From: Bog-756 sp963837805
Lineage (GTDB): Bacteria > Actinomycetota > Acidimicrobiia > Acidimicrobiales > RAAP-2
DNA: 64,000 nt
Direction: 5' to 3'
Assembly: GCA_963837805.1 (NCBI GenBank)
Contig: CAWIOU010000016.1
Location: 9,950-73,949, forward strand
Part shown: positions 25,807-33,662 of the stretch, piece after piece
Layout of the letters: each line of letters opens with the position of its first letter
Position numbering within the stretch: the stretch's first letter is position 1
Notes under the pieces: generated by a model
What the model was told of the DNA's origin: nothing
Seen by the model: only the letters and a program-made list of their open reading frames with translations
Database searches by the model: none
Translations under genes and position numbers: made by a program

Positions 25807-26691
25807 GTGCTGGACTACCACCTCCATCTCTGGCCCCATTCCCAGAGCGACGCCGAGACCACCGTCGAACAGGTGGCGGCGTACTGCGACCACGCGGCGA
25901 AGGCCGGGGTGTCCGAGATCGCCGTCACCGAGCATCTCTTCCGGTTCACCCAGGCCAAGGACCTGCTCGGCGGGTTCTGGGACGACCTGCCCGGCGACGA
26001 CCTGCGGCCGGGCATGGCCGCGTACTGGGACCACCACGCCCGGGTGGACCTCGACGCCTATGTGGAGGTGGTCGAGGCGGTGAAGGCCGAAGGGCTCCCG
26101 GTCGTGCTCGGTCTCGAGGTCGACTTCTACCAGGACCGGATGGACCAGGTGGCCGGGCTGCTGGCCGGCTACCCGTTCGACGTCCTGCTCGGGTCGGTGC
26201 ACTGGCTGGGGGCGTGGCGGTTCGACGTCCTGAACGACCCGGTGGTCATGGCCGAGTGGGAGGCCCGCGACATCGACGGGGTGTGGGACGAGTACACCCG
26301 GGCCATGGAGGAGCTGGGGGAGTCCGGGGTCTGCGATGTCTTCGCCCATCCCGACCTGGTCAAGATCGCCGGGCTGGTGCCCGAGGTGCCCGACGAGTTC
26401 TACGACCGGATCACCGAGGCGGCGGTGCGGTCGGGGATGGCGGCGGAGCTGTCCTCGGCGGGGTGGAGGAAGCCGGTGGGTGAGGAGTACCCGGCGCCGC
26501 CGCTGCTCAAGAGGTTCGTGGAGCAGGGCGTTCCGCTGACCACCGCGTCGGACGCCCACACCCTGCCCGACGTGGCCGACCGGGCCGGGGACCTGCGGGA
26601 CCTCCTCCTCGGGGCCGGGGTCGACCGGTTGCAGGGGTTCCGGGGCCGACGCCCGTACGACGTCCCCGTGGTGGGGCTGGACGAGAGCTGA
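25807..26691 (+). CDS. PHP-domain phosphoesterase, histidinol-phosphatase-like
   Basis: A 294-residue PHP-fold metal phosphoesterase. Metal ligands are visible as the HxH in DYHLHLWPHS (residues about 3-12), the VTEHLFRF block, the Glu in GLEVDFY, the His in VHWLGAWR, CDVFAHPDLVK, and the DAH in TTASDAHTLPD. This layout matches HisK-type histidinol-phosphatases (last but one step of histidine synthesis), though many PHP proteins act on other phosphates and no his genes are nearby. GTG start 15 nt after the methyltransferase stop; it sits in a run of closely spaced same-strand genes. Confidence 0.85.
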   Translation: MLDYHLHLWPHSQSDAETTVEQVAAYCDHAAKAGVSEIAVTEHLFRFTQAKDLLGGFWDDLPGDDLRPGMAAYWDHHARVDLDAYVEVVEAVKAEGLPVVLGLEVDFYQDRMDQVAGLLAGYPFDVLLGSVHWLGAWRFDVLNDPVVMAEWEARDIDGVWDEYTRAMEELGESGVCDVFAHPDLVKIAGLVPEVPDEFYDRITEAAVRSGMAAELSSAGWRKPVGEEYPAPPLLKRFVEQGVPLTTASDAHTLPDVADRAGDLRDLLLGAGVDRLQGFRGRRPYDVPVVGLDES

Positions 26692-26693
26692 CC

Positions 26694-28256
26694 ATGGCCA
26701 CCCCCGCCGAACTGGCCTTCGAACGCACCGACCTGGACGACGTGCAGCTGGGCCACCTCCAGCGCCTGCTCGGGACCTGGGGGATCCTGGCCGATCTGTC
26801 CTTCTCGGACCTCGTCCTGCTGGCCCCGGTGGCGCCCGAGGCCCGGACCCACGACGAGGAGAAGATGGAGCTGGTCGTCCTGGGCCAGATGCGGCCCTCC
26901 AACAGCGCCACCGTCGTCCAGCACGACCTGGTCGGGGAGACGGCCTGGACCGGTCAGTGGCCCGAGGCCGTCCTGGCCATCGAGTCGGGAGAGGTGACCA
27001 GGGGTGAGCTCGTGCTCGAGCCCGATGACGAGCCGGTGCGGATCCACTGCATCCCGGTCCGCTGCCAGGGGAGCATCGTGGCCGTGCTGGTCCGACTGTC
27101 GGCCGGCGCCGGACGGCGCCCGGGCCACCTCGAGCGCACCTACCGGGATCTCTTCGAACGCTTCGCCATCATGCTGGCCGAGTCGACGTTCCCGTTCCCG
27201 AGCGAGGAGGTGGCCACCGAGGAGGCCCCGAGGGTGGGTGACGGGGTCGTGCTGGTCGACGAGGAGGGCCGGGTGCGCTACGCCTCGCCCAACGCCACCA
27301 ACGCACTCCACCGCATGGGGATGTACTCGCAGGTCGAGGGCAGGCGTCTCACCGACCTGGGTATCGAGGAGTCCGCCATCGAATGGGCGTTGGCCTCGGC
27401 CCTGCCGGTGGTCGAGGAGGTGGAGCGACGTCCCGACGTGACGGTGCTCCTCCACTGCATCCCCATGGTGGCCGACGACGTGGTGACCGGCTGCCTGGTC
27501 CTCATGCGCGACGTGACCGACGTCCGCCGACTCGACCGCCTGCTCCTGTCCAAGGATGCGGCCATCCGGGAGGTGCACCACCGGGTCAAGAACAATCTCC
27601 AGACCATCTCGGCCCTGTTGCGGCTCCAGGCCCGTCGACTGCCTCCGGGCGGCGGGAGGGTGGCCCTGTTCGAGGCGGAGCGCCGGGTGCGGTCGATCGC
27701 CATCGTGCACGAGATCCTGTCCCGCGACCCGGGCGACCAGGTGCCCTTCGAGGAGATCGTGACCTCGCTGATCAGGATGGCCGAGGACTCGGTGGTCCAG
27801 TCACGTCCGGTGACCTTCGAGGTCGTCGGAGGACTCGGGGAGGTCCCCGCCGACGTGGCCACGCCGCTGGCCGTCGTCCTGGCCGAGTTGTTGCAGAACG
27901 CGGTCGAGCACGCCTTCCCCGACCCCGACTCCGAGGGTGAGGACGGGGAGGATCCGGGGGGGACGTCCGGTGGGAAACCGGCTCCGGCTCAGCCGGTCGG
28001 ACACATCCAGGTCCATCTGGCCAACGATCTCGACAACCTGACCCTCGAGGTCATCGACGACGGAGCCGGTCTCGCCGCCGGGTTCGACATCGACGCCTCC
28101 GAGAGTCTCGGGCTGTCCATCGTGCGCGACCTGGTCCGCAGCCAGCTCGACGGGACCATCACCATGCGCAACCGCGGTGACATACGGCCGGGGGAGTCGG
28201 GAACGGTGGTGACCATCGAGCTCCTGGCCTCCGAGGCCCTGCGGGCCGGGCTCTAG
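26694..28256 (+). CDS. pdtaS: PdtaS-type sensor histidine kinase
   Basis: A 520-residue soluble histidine kinase of the HisKA_2/HWE-like class, whose mycobacterial homologue works with the RNA-binding antiterminator PdtaR. The N-terminal GAF-like sensor (about 1-165) leads into a PAS-like domain (about 175-285, GDGVVLVDEEGRVRYASPNA). The phosphoacceptor is in EVHHRVKNNLQTISALLRLQ (about 292-311). The ATPase has AELLQNAVEHAF and VIDDGAGLAAGFD. A Gly/Glu-rich insert interrupts the ATPase near 412-440. No membrane helix, so sensing is cytoplasmic. It is convergent with whiB1, the same order and orientation as Rv3219-Rv3220c in Mycobacterium tuberculosis; pdtaR is not in view. Confidence 0.9.
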   Translation: MATPAELAFERTDLDDVQLGHLQRLLGTWGILADLSFSDLVLLAPVAPEARTHDEEKMELVVLGQMRPSNSATVVQHDLVGETAWTGQWPEAVLAIESGEVTRGELVLEPDDEPVRIHCIPVRCQGSIVAVLVRLSAGAGRRPGHLERTYRDLFERFAIMLAESTFPFPSEEVATEEAPRVGDGVVLVDEEGRVRYASPNATNALHRMGMYSQVEGRRLTDLGIEESAIEWALASALPVVEEVERRPDVTVLLHCIPMVADDVVTGCLVLMRDVTDVRRLDRLLLSKDAAIREVHHRVKNNLQTISALLRLQARRLPPGGGRVALFEAERRVRSIAIVHEILSRDPGDQVPFEEIVTSLIRMAEDSVVQSRPVTFEVVGGLGEVPADVATPLAVVLAELLQNAVEHAFPDPDSEGEDGEDPGGTSGGKPAPAQPVGHIQVHLANDLDNLTLEVIDDGAGLAAGFDIDASESLGLSIVRDLVRSQLDGTITMRNRGDIRPGESGTVVTIELLASEALRAGL

Positions 28257-28288
28257 GAGGTCGGAGCAGCCCGAGGGCGGCGGGCGAG

Positions 28289-28359
28289 ATTCAGGAGGCT
28301 CCGCGGCGGGAGTGACTCAGACAGCGGCGGGAAGGGTTCAGGAGGCCCGGCGGCGGGCG
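28289..28359. repeat. imperfect 23-bp direct repeat at the 3' end of whiB1
   Basis: ttcaggaggctccgcggcggg (inside 28289-28311) resembles ttcaggaggcccggcggcggg (inside 28337-28359). The second copy contains the whiB1 stop codon and last codons, so a fragment of the gene end has been duplicated just downstream of it. The copies are 25 bp apart. Confidence 0.6.
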
Positions 28360-28628
28360 GCCAGCCAGACCTTCCGGAGCTTGCGGCGCTCCTCTTCCGA
28401 GGTCCCACCCCAGACGCCCGACTCCTGATTGGTAGCCAGTGCGAAGTCGAGACACGGCTCCATGGCGTCACATCCCCTGCACACCCGCTTGGCCGCCTCG
28501 ATCTGGTCGATGGCCGGGCCGGTCGTCCCGATGGGGAAGAAGAGATCGGGCTCGGTGCTGCGACAGGCGGCCAACTGCCTCCAGTCGTTGTCGTCCCACT
28601 CGACCGTGCGGTTCCACATGAGGGCCAC
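28338..28628 (-). CDS. whiB1: WhiB1-like iron-sulfur transcriptional regulator
   Basis: A 96-residue WhiB protein with the four [4Fe-4S] ligands Cys22, Cys50, Cys53 and Cys59 (VCRGCDAMEPC), the GVWGG turn at 71-75, and the basic C-terminal RRKLRKVWLAARRR for DNA binding. DLFFPIGTTGPAIDQIEAAK is close to the WhiB1 group. In mycobacteria WhiB1 is an essential, nitric-oxide-sensitive regulator binding SigA. GTG at 28628 has GGAGGAAG 4 nt upstream; ATG at 28619 is an alternative. A perfect CRP half-site palindrome sits 38-53 bp upstream of the start. Confidence 0.93.
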   Translation of the reverse strand: MALMWNRTVEWDDNDWRQLAACRSTEPDLFFPIGTTGPAIDQIEAAKRVCRGCDAMEPCLDFALATNQESGVWGGTSEEERRKLRKVWLAARRRAS

Positions 28629-28665
28629 GTTGCTTCCTCCGCTCCCGTTCCCCGAAATTCCCGTT

Positions 28666-28681
28666 TGTGATCTGTTTCACA
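28666..28681 (-). promoter_or_regulatory. consensus CRP-family binding site upstream of whiB1
   Basis: The 16-bp sequence TGTGATCTGTTTCACA has perfect inverted TGTGA/TCACA half-sites around six bases, identical to the CRP consensus. It is centred about 45 bp before the whiB1 start codon. In Mycobacterium tuberculosis CRP (Rv3676) is known to bind the whiB1 promoter. It is AT-richer than its surroundings. The promoter elements themselves are unclear, so activation or repression cannot be told. Confidence 0.7.
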
Positions 28682-28835
28682 TAGCTCGGCGCCAACATGT
28701 CGCCGGCCGTTCAGGGTTCGTTCACTAGAGTAATCAGGCGCACCCACGGTTGCAAGCAGTTTTGGTGCCTGGCGCATGCCCTTTTACGCGGTTCCATGGG
28801 CCGGAAGGGGGAGCGGCACGGAAGGCGTGGCAACG

Positions 28836-29534
28836 ATGGCAGCGACGGCGATTCAGGCCCACCGGGGGAGCCCCGATCTTGAGGTGGGAATCCGCGAGAA
28901 TACCCTCGACGCCTTCCTCCGGGCCCGTGACCTGGGCGCCGATGGGGTTGAGCTGGACGTCCGGATGACCTCCGACGGGGGACTGGCTGTCCACCACGAT
29001 CCGGTCGTCGAGGGCATCGGCACGGTCAGCGGGCTGGCCGCCGCCGATCTTCCGCCCTACGTCCCCCTGCTCTCCGAGGTCCTCGACGTGTGCGGGGGCC
29101 TCGTCCTCAACATCGAGATCAAGAACCTCCCCGGCGAAGCGGGATTCGATCCCGCCGATCTGGTGGCCCGTGAGGTGGCCGACCTGGTGGTGGCCAGCGG
29201 CTGGGAATCGAGCGTGGTGGTCTCGTCCTTCTGGCCGGACACGCTCGAGGCGGTGGCCGTCGCCCAACCGGATCTGCCCACCGGACTGCTCCTGGCCCCG
29301 TGGTTCGACCCGCAGGAGGCCGTCGCCACCGCCGTCGCCCGCGGCTGCCGCGCCGTCCACCCCCACATCGACCTGGTGACGGAGTCGCTGATCGACCAGG
29401 CCCACGGTGCCGGTCTTTCCGTCGCCGCCTGGACGGTCAACGACCGGTCCGCGCTGGAGGCCGCCGGCCGGGCCGGCGTGGACACGGTCATCACCGACGA
29501 CTTGGGCCTGGCCCTCGGCACGCTCCGGCCCTGA
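28836..29534 (+). CDS. glycerophosphodiester phosphodiesterase
   Basis: A 232-residue TIM-barrel phosphodiesterase that releases glycerol-3-phosphate from deacylated phospholipids. The conserved QAHRGSPD segment, ENTLDAFLRARDLGADGVELDV and HHDPVVEG give the catalytic His pair and metal-binding Glu/Asp; NIEIKN follows. The C-terminal AAWTVNDRSALEAAGRAGVD is standard. No signal peptide is seen, so the enzyme is probably cytoplasmic. ATG at 28836 is chosen because the family begins at QAHRG; GTG 28827 and ATG 28776 are in frame. GGAAGG lies 11 nt upstream. Confidence 0.88.
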   Translation: MAATAIQAHRGSPDLEVGIRENTLDAFLRARDLGADGVELDVRMTSDGGLAVHHDPVVEGIGTVSGLAAADLPPYVPLLSEVLDVCGGLVLNIEIKNLPGEAGFDPADLVAREVADLVVASGWESSVVVSSFWPDTLEAVAVAQPDLPTGLLLAPWFDPQEAVATAVARGCRAVHPHIDLVTESLIDQAHGAGLSVAAWTVNDRSALEAAGRAGVDTVITDDLGLALGTLRP

Positions 29535-29580
29535 CTGCGCCCGCTCCGGCCCCGAATCCGGGGGGCCGGCGCCGGCGGCC

Positions 29581-29597
29581 GGGGTCCGTTGGACCCC
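29581..29597 (+). terminator. hairpin downstream of the phosphodiesterase gene
   Basis: GGGGTCC-GTT-GGACCCC forms a perfect 7-bp stem with a 3-base loop 47 nt after the stop codon, with another possible short stem just upstream (29550-29563). There is no T-tract, as is common for hairpin terminators in high-G+C actinobacteria. It separates the gene from etfB. Confidence 0.45.
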
Positions 29598-29658
29598 CTG
29601 TCCGACCCACCGCCGGCACTTCGGCCCCCCGGGGTTCTGACCTGGGATCGCGGCCCGA

Positions 29659-29688
29659 TTGGTCGAAGGGGCGGTTTTCAACAACAAT
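29659..29688 (+). promoter_or_regulatory. possible promoter for leaderless etfBA mRNA
   Basis: TTGGTC (29659-29664) and AACAAT (29683-29688), 18 bp apart, are the best -35/-10 pair in the gap. The -10 box ends 8 nt before the etfB ATG and no Shine-Dalgarno is present, so the transcript may start at the ATG. This rests on sequence only. Confidence 0.3.
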
Positions 29689-29696
29689 GCACGCCC

Positions 29697-30473
29697 ATGA
29701 ACGTCGTTGTCTGCGTGAAACAGATCCCTGATCCGGCCGCACCACCGGCCCTGGATGCAGGGACAAAGAACCTTGTCCGAGAGGGAAAGCTCATTCTCGA
29801 CGATTCGGACTCCTATGGCGTGGAGATGGCGCTCCAGCTGGCCGACGCCGCCGGCGGGGGCGAGGTGACCCTGGTCTCGATGGCCCCGAACGGTGAGACG
29901 TCAGGCCTGCGCACGGCGTTGGCCATGGGGGCGGCCAAGGCCATCCTGATCAGCGACGACTCCCTCGCCGGCACCGACGCGCTGGGCACGGCCAAGGTGC
30001 TGGCCGCAGCCATCAAGCGCGTCGGGCCCGACCTGATCCTGGCCGCCACCGAGTCCACCGACGGCTACACCGGGACCACTCCGGTGCAGATCGCCGAACT
30101 GCTGGATCTGCCCTCGGTGACCTTCGCCAAGAAGGTGGAGGTCACCGGCGACTCGGTGAAGGTGGAGCGCCAGACCGAAGCCGGGTACGACGAAGTGGAG
30201 AGCCCGTTGCCCGTGGTGGTGACGGTGACGGCCGGTGTGGTCGAGCCCCGCTATCCGTCCTTCAAGGGGATCATGGCGGCCAAGTCGAAGCCGGTGGAGA
30301 CGCTGACCGTCGCCGATCTCGGACTCGACGGGCAGGTCGGCGCGGCCGGTGCCCGCCAGGAGATCACCCAGGTGGCCGAGGCCGAGGCCCGCGCCGCCGG
30401 CGAGATTGTCGTCGACGAAGGCGAGGGGTACCAGCGGGTCATCGAATTCCTCGAGCAACTGAAGGTCCTGTAG
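29697..30473 (+). CDS. etfB: electron transfer flavoprotein beta subunit
   Basis: A 258-residue AMP-binding subunit of the EtfAB heterodimer, which accepts electrons from acyl-CoA dehydrogenases and hands them to the quinone pool. The start MNVVVCVKQIPDP, the block ATESTDGYTGTTPVQIAELL and the signature-like VEVTGDSVKVERQTEAGYDE followed by PLPVVVTVT fit EtfB. The upstream open frame from 29589 lacks similarity. It is followed by etfA after 25 nt with GTAGGAG as ribosome-binding site. The enoyl-CoA hydratase at the left end suggests active beta-oxidation in this organism. Confidence 0.93.
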   Translation: MNVVVCVKQIPDPAAPPALDAGTKNLVREGKLILDDSDSYGVEMALQLADAAGGGEVTLVSMAPNGETSGLRTALAMGAAKAILISDDSLAGTDALGTAKVLAAAIKRVGPDLILAATESTDGYTGTTPVQIAELLDLPSVTFAKKVEVTGDSVKVERQTEAGYDEVESPLPVVVTVTAGVVEPRYPSFKGIMAAKSKPVETLTVADLGLDGQVGAAGARQEITQVAEAEARAAGEIVVDEGEGYQRVIEFLEQLKVL

Positions 30474-30498
30474 GGATCGGGTAGGAGAACAAGCACAC

Positions 30499-31470
30499 AT
30501 GTCCGTCGACAAGATCTGGGTCCTCGCCGAAGTGGCGGACGGGGCCCCCATCACCACTTCGCTCGAATTGCTCACCCAGGCGCGTGCCCTGGCCGGGACG
30601 GTGGAGGCCGTCGCCTGGGGCGACACCACCGCGTCGGTGGCCGGCACGCTCGGGGAGTTCGGGGCCACCACCGTGTACGACATCGGGGACCTCGGGGGGT
30701 CGCTTCCCGGGGCACCCGTGGCCACCGCCATCGCCGCCGCCGTCTCCGCCGGGGACGGTCCCGACGCCATCCTCTTCCCGGCCACCTACGACGGCCGGGA
30801 CATCGCCGGTCGCCTCTCGGTCAAGCTCGACCGTCCCGTCCTGACCAACGTCGTCGACCTGACCGAAGGCGACGGGGGGCTGATCACCCAGCACGCCATC
30901 TTCGGGGGCATCCAGATGGTCTCGGCCCGGTTCACCGGCGACGGTCCGGGGATCTACGTCATCCGGGCCAAATCGTTCGCCGCGGAACCATCCGGCGGGG
31001 CCCCGGCCGCGGTGGTCGCCACACCTGCCCCCGACACCGGCGCCACCGGCGCGGCGAAGATCGTGGCCCACCACGTCGAGGAGCGGACCGGACCCAAACT
31101 CGACGAGGCCGACGTCGTGGTCTCCGGTGGCCGGGGTCTCGGCGAGAAGGACCAGTACGCACTCATCGAGGAACTAGCCGCCCTGCTCCATGGGGCGGCG
31201 GGGGCCAGTCGGGCCATCGTCGATGCCGGATGGGTTCCCTATTCGCACCAGGTGGGGCAGACCGGCAAGACGGTGAAGCCCACCGTCTACATCGCTTCGG
31301 GCATCTCCGGCGCCACCCAGCACCTCGTGGGGATGAAGAACTCGAAGAACATCGTGGCCATCAACAAGGACCAGGACGCCCCCATCTTCTCGGTGGCCGA
31401 CCTCGGAATCGTGGGCGACGTGCACAAGGTGCTGCCCCAGCTGATCGAGGCGATCAAGGCCCGCGGCTGA
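30499..31470 (+). CDS. etfA: electron transfer flavoprotein alpha subunit
   Basis: A 323-residue FAD-binding subunit. The N-terminal domain holds LTQARALAG and LFPATYDGRDIAGRLSVKL. The C-terminal FAD domain has VVSGGRGLGEKDQ, VDAGWVPYSHQVGQTGKTVK, YIASGISGATQHLVGM and NKDQDAPIFSVADLGIVGD, all diagnostic. The length is normal. Co-transcribed with etfB; a nested inverted repeat directly after the stop probably ends the unit. Confidence 0.94.
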   Translation: MSVDKIWVLAEVADGAPITTSLELLTQARALAGTVEAVAWGDTTASVAGTLGEFGATTVYDIGDLGGSLPGAPVATAIAAAVSAGDGPDAILFPATYDGRDIAGRLSVKLDRPVLTNVVDLTEGDGGLITQHAIFGGIQMVSARFTGDGPGIYVIRAKSFAAEPSGGAPAAVVATPAPDTGATGAAKIVAHHVEERTGPKLDEADVVVSGGRGLGEKDQYALIEELAALLHGAAGASRAIVDAGWVPYSHQVGQTGKTVKPTVYIASGISGATQHLVGMKNSKNIVAINKDQDAPIFSVADLGIVGDVHKVLPQLIEAIKARG

Positions 31471-31471
31471 C

Positions 31472-31514
31472 GGGTCGACCGGCCCGCTGACCGGCGGGAC
31501 CGGGTGGTCGACCC
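31472..31514 (+). terminator. nested inverted repeat after etfA
   Basis: GGGTCGACC (31472-31480) pairs perfectly with GGTCGACCC (31506-31514), and an inner CCCGC (31483-31487) pairs with GCGGG (31494-31498). The structure begins one base after the etfA stop. It lacks a T-tract, but position and stability suggest a transcription terminator. Confidence 0.5.
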
Positions 31515-31772
31515 CGGCCGGCAGGGCCCGGCGGAGGACGTCGGGCGCCCCTGAGCGACCACCAGGGGTCGAAAGGGGCGTGCCATAATGATGGCCAAGA
31601 TTCCCCCTCTTGCTCCGATCCCTCAGGGAAGTGATCCCCACCGCTCGATGCCGCCGCAGCCGTCCTGATCAGAACGAGAGGCTCGGTGGAGCGTCGGCAT
31701 GGCGCCACCTCTCGATCGGCAGCCGTGTCGAACAACTGAACCCGGTGGGCGTCCGGTCGACGCGGGCGCACC
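31515..31772. other. gap between etfA and the acyltransferase gene, no gene seen
   Basis: Of the 302-nt space after etfA, this part holds no ORF with family features on either strand; the only plus-strand ORFs are under 30 codons. No convincing promoter or structured RNA was seen. The lower-G+C stretch around 31580-31640 is a plausible place for the promoter of the next gene. Confidence 0.5.
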
Positions 31773-33632
31773 GTGCCTAGACCGGTCGAGGGAACCAGCC
31801 CCTACCTGCCGGGGCTGGACGGGATCCGCGCCGTGGCCGTGCTGGCCGTGATCGCCTACCACCTCAACTTCGGGTGGGCGTCGGGCGGGCTGCTCGGCGT
31901 GCAGGTCTTCTTCGTGCTCTCGGGATACCTCATCACCGATCTCCTGGTGGCCGAGTACGGGCGCCACCGCGGGATCGGGTTGAAGCATTTCTGGATCCGT
32001 CGGGCGAGACGGCTCCTCCCCGCCCTCTTCGTCATGCTGTTCGTGACCGTGGGCTGGGCCACGCTGTTCGACCGGAGCCAACTGGTGGCCCTGCGGAGCG
32101 ACCTGCCGGCGGGAATCTTCTACGTCAGCAACTGGTGGTACATCTTCCACCACGTCTCCTACTTCGCCAAGTTCGGCCCGCCGTCGCCCCTCGGGCACCT
32201 GTGGTCGCTGGCCATCGAGGAGCAGTTCTATCTGGTGTGGCCGCTCCTGATCCTGGCCGGTTTCCGATGGCTCCACACCAAGCGGGCCCTGATCCTGGTC
32301 ACCCTGGCCGCCGCCACCGCCTCGGCCCTGGAGATGGCCGTCCTCTACTCGCCGTCCCCCGAAGCCGATCCGACCCGGGTCTACGACGGCACCGACACCC
32401 GCGCCTTCGCGCTGCTCATCGGTGCCGCGCTGGCGCTGTGGTTGCCGCGCAGCCGGCCCTTCGCCGCCGTCACCGCCAACGCCAGGCGACTCCTCAACCT
32501 CGTCGGTGGCGCGGCGCTGCTCGGGATCTTCGCCATGTACTGGGGCACCAGCCAGTACCAGTCGTTCCCCTACGAAGGGGGCATGTTCCTGCTGGCACTG
32601 CTCACCGCCCTGGTCATCGGCGTCACCGTCCACCCCGGGTCGCAGCTGCGGACCGTGCTCGGGTGGGAGCCCTTGCGGTGGGTGGGGGAGCGCTCCTACG
32701 CCATCTATCTCTGGCACTACCCGGTCATCGTCCTGACCACCCCCCTGAACGCCCCTCCCAACGTGGTGCGGGCCATCCTCCAGACCGCCGTCACCCTGGT
32801 CATCGCCGCCCTGTCGTGGCGCTATGTCGAACAGCCGGTCCGGCACGGGGCGCTCGGCCGTCAGTGGGAACGGATCAGACAGCACAACTGGAGCCGGCCT
32901 CAGCTCCGCCCGTGGGGATGGGTGCTGGCCGTCGGGGTGTCGGTCAACGCCGCGGTGTGCGCCCTCGGCCTCTTCGGCGTGGTGTCCGCATCCGCCGCCG
33001 ACCCGGCCTCCCAGATCACCAGCATCAGCCCCGTGCCCCGTGATCATCACCCGACGACCACGACGTCGACGGTGGCATCGAGGGCGCACGGGGGCTCGAC
33101 GACCACGTCGAGCACCGCGCCACCGCCGGCCGGCCACGACGTGACCGCCATCGGGGACTCGGTGATGGTCGATGCCGCCCCGTACCTCGAACAGCTGCTC
33201 CCCGGCATCGCCATCGACGCCGCGGTCGGCCAGCAGCTCTACCAGGTGCAGACCTCGGTGGGTCAACTCAAGGCCGAGGGAGCGGTGGGTGACCGCCTGA
33301 TCCTCGAGCTCGGCACCAACGGTCCCTACACGGTCTCCCAGCTGGAGGATCTGATCAATTCCTTCGGCCCCTTGCAGAGGATCGTGCTCGTCAACACCCA
33401 CGTCCCACGGCCGTGGCAGGACCAGGTCAACGAGACCATCGCCGCGGTGGCCGAGTCGTATCCGAACGCCACCGTCGTCAACTGGTTCGGCGACAGCGCC
33501 GCCTACCCGCAGTACTTCTATCCCGACGGCGTCCACCTCGATCCGGCCGGGGCCAAGTACTACGCGTCGCTCCTGGCCCAGGCGGTCAAGGTTCCGCCGC
33601 CCCCCCATCGCAATCAACGCTCGCGCCGCTAG
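31773..33632 (+). CDS. OafA/YrhL-type membrane acyltransferase with C-terminal SGNH domain
   Basis: A 619-residue two-domain enzyme for O-acylation of a surface polysaccharide or cell-wall component. The N-terminal acyltransferase-3 domain (about 1-390, ten or so helices) starts with YLPGLDGIRAVAVLAVIAYH, with FFVLSGYLITDLL, RRARRLLPAL, and LGHLWSLAIEEQFYLVWPL. A Thr/Ser-rich linker (about 425-450) leads to an extracytoplasmic SGNH domain with IGDSVMVDA (block I), ELGTNG (block III) and PDGVHLDPAG (block V, with the Asp-x2-His pair). GTG start at 31773. The fusion resembles OatA-like transferases. No glycan genes lie next to it. Confidence 0.9.
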   Translation: MPRPVEGTSPYLPGLDGIRAVAVLAVIAYHLNFGWASGGLLGVQVFFVLSGYLITDLLVAEYGRHRGIGLKHFWIRRARRLLPALFVMLFVTVGWATLFDRSQLVALRSDLPAGIFYVSNWWYIFHHVSYFAKFGPPSPLGHLWSLAIEEQFYLVWPLLILAGFRWLHTKRALILVTLAAATASALEMAVLYSPSPEADPTRVYDGTDTRAFALLIGAALALWLPRSRPFAAVTANARRLLNLVGGAALLGIFAMYWGTSQYQSFPYEGGMFLLALLTALVIGVTVHPGSQLRTVLGWEPLRWVGERSYAIYLWHYPVIVLTTPLNAPPNVVRAILQTAVTLVIAALSWRYVEQPVRHGALGRQWERIRQHNWSRPQLRPWGWVLAVGVSVNAAVCALGLFGVVSASAADPASQITSISPVPRDHHPTTTTSTVASRAHGGSTTTSSTAPPPAGHDVTAIGDSVMVDAAPYLEQLLPGIAIDAAVGQQLYQVQTSVGQLKAEGAVGDRLILELGTNGPYTVSQLEDLINSFGPLQRIVLVNTHVPRPWQDQVNETIAAVAESYPNATVVNWFGDSAAYPQYFYPDGVHLDPAGAKYYASLLAQAVKVPPPPHRNQRSRR

Positions 33633-33643
33633 CCCCCCCGCCC

Positions 33644-33657
33644 ACGGCTTCCGCCGT
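33644..33657. terminator. short hairpin between convergent genes
   Basis: ACGGC-TTCC-GCCGT makes a perfect 5-bp stem with a 4-base loop in the 30-nt gap between the acyltransferase stop and the stop of the SCO1664-family gene. It could act on both strands; its small size keeps confidence low. Confidence 0.35.
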
Positions 33658-33662
33658 CGGAT

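Noticed and set aside
23887..26559. 890-codon minus-strand ORF
   Set aside because: Exactly opposite three genes with clear families; its His/Glu/Gly-rich sequence has no domain.
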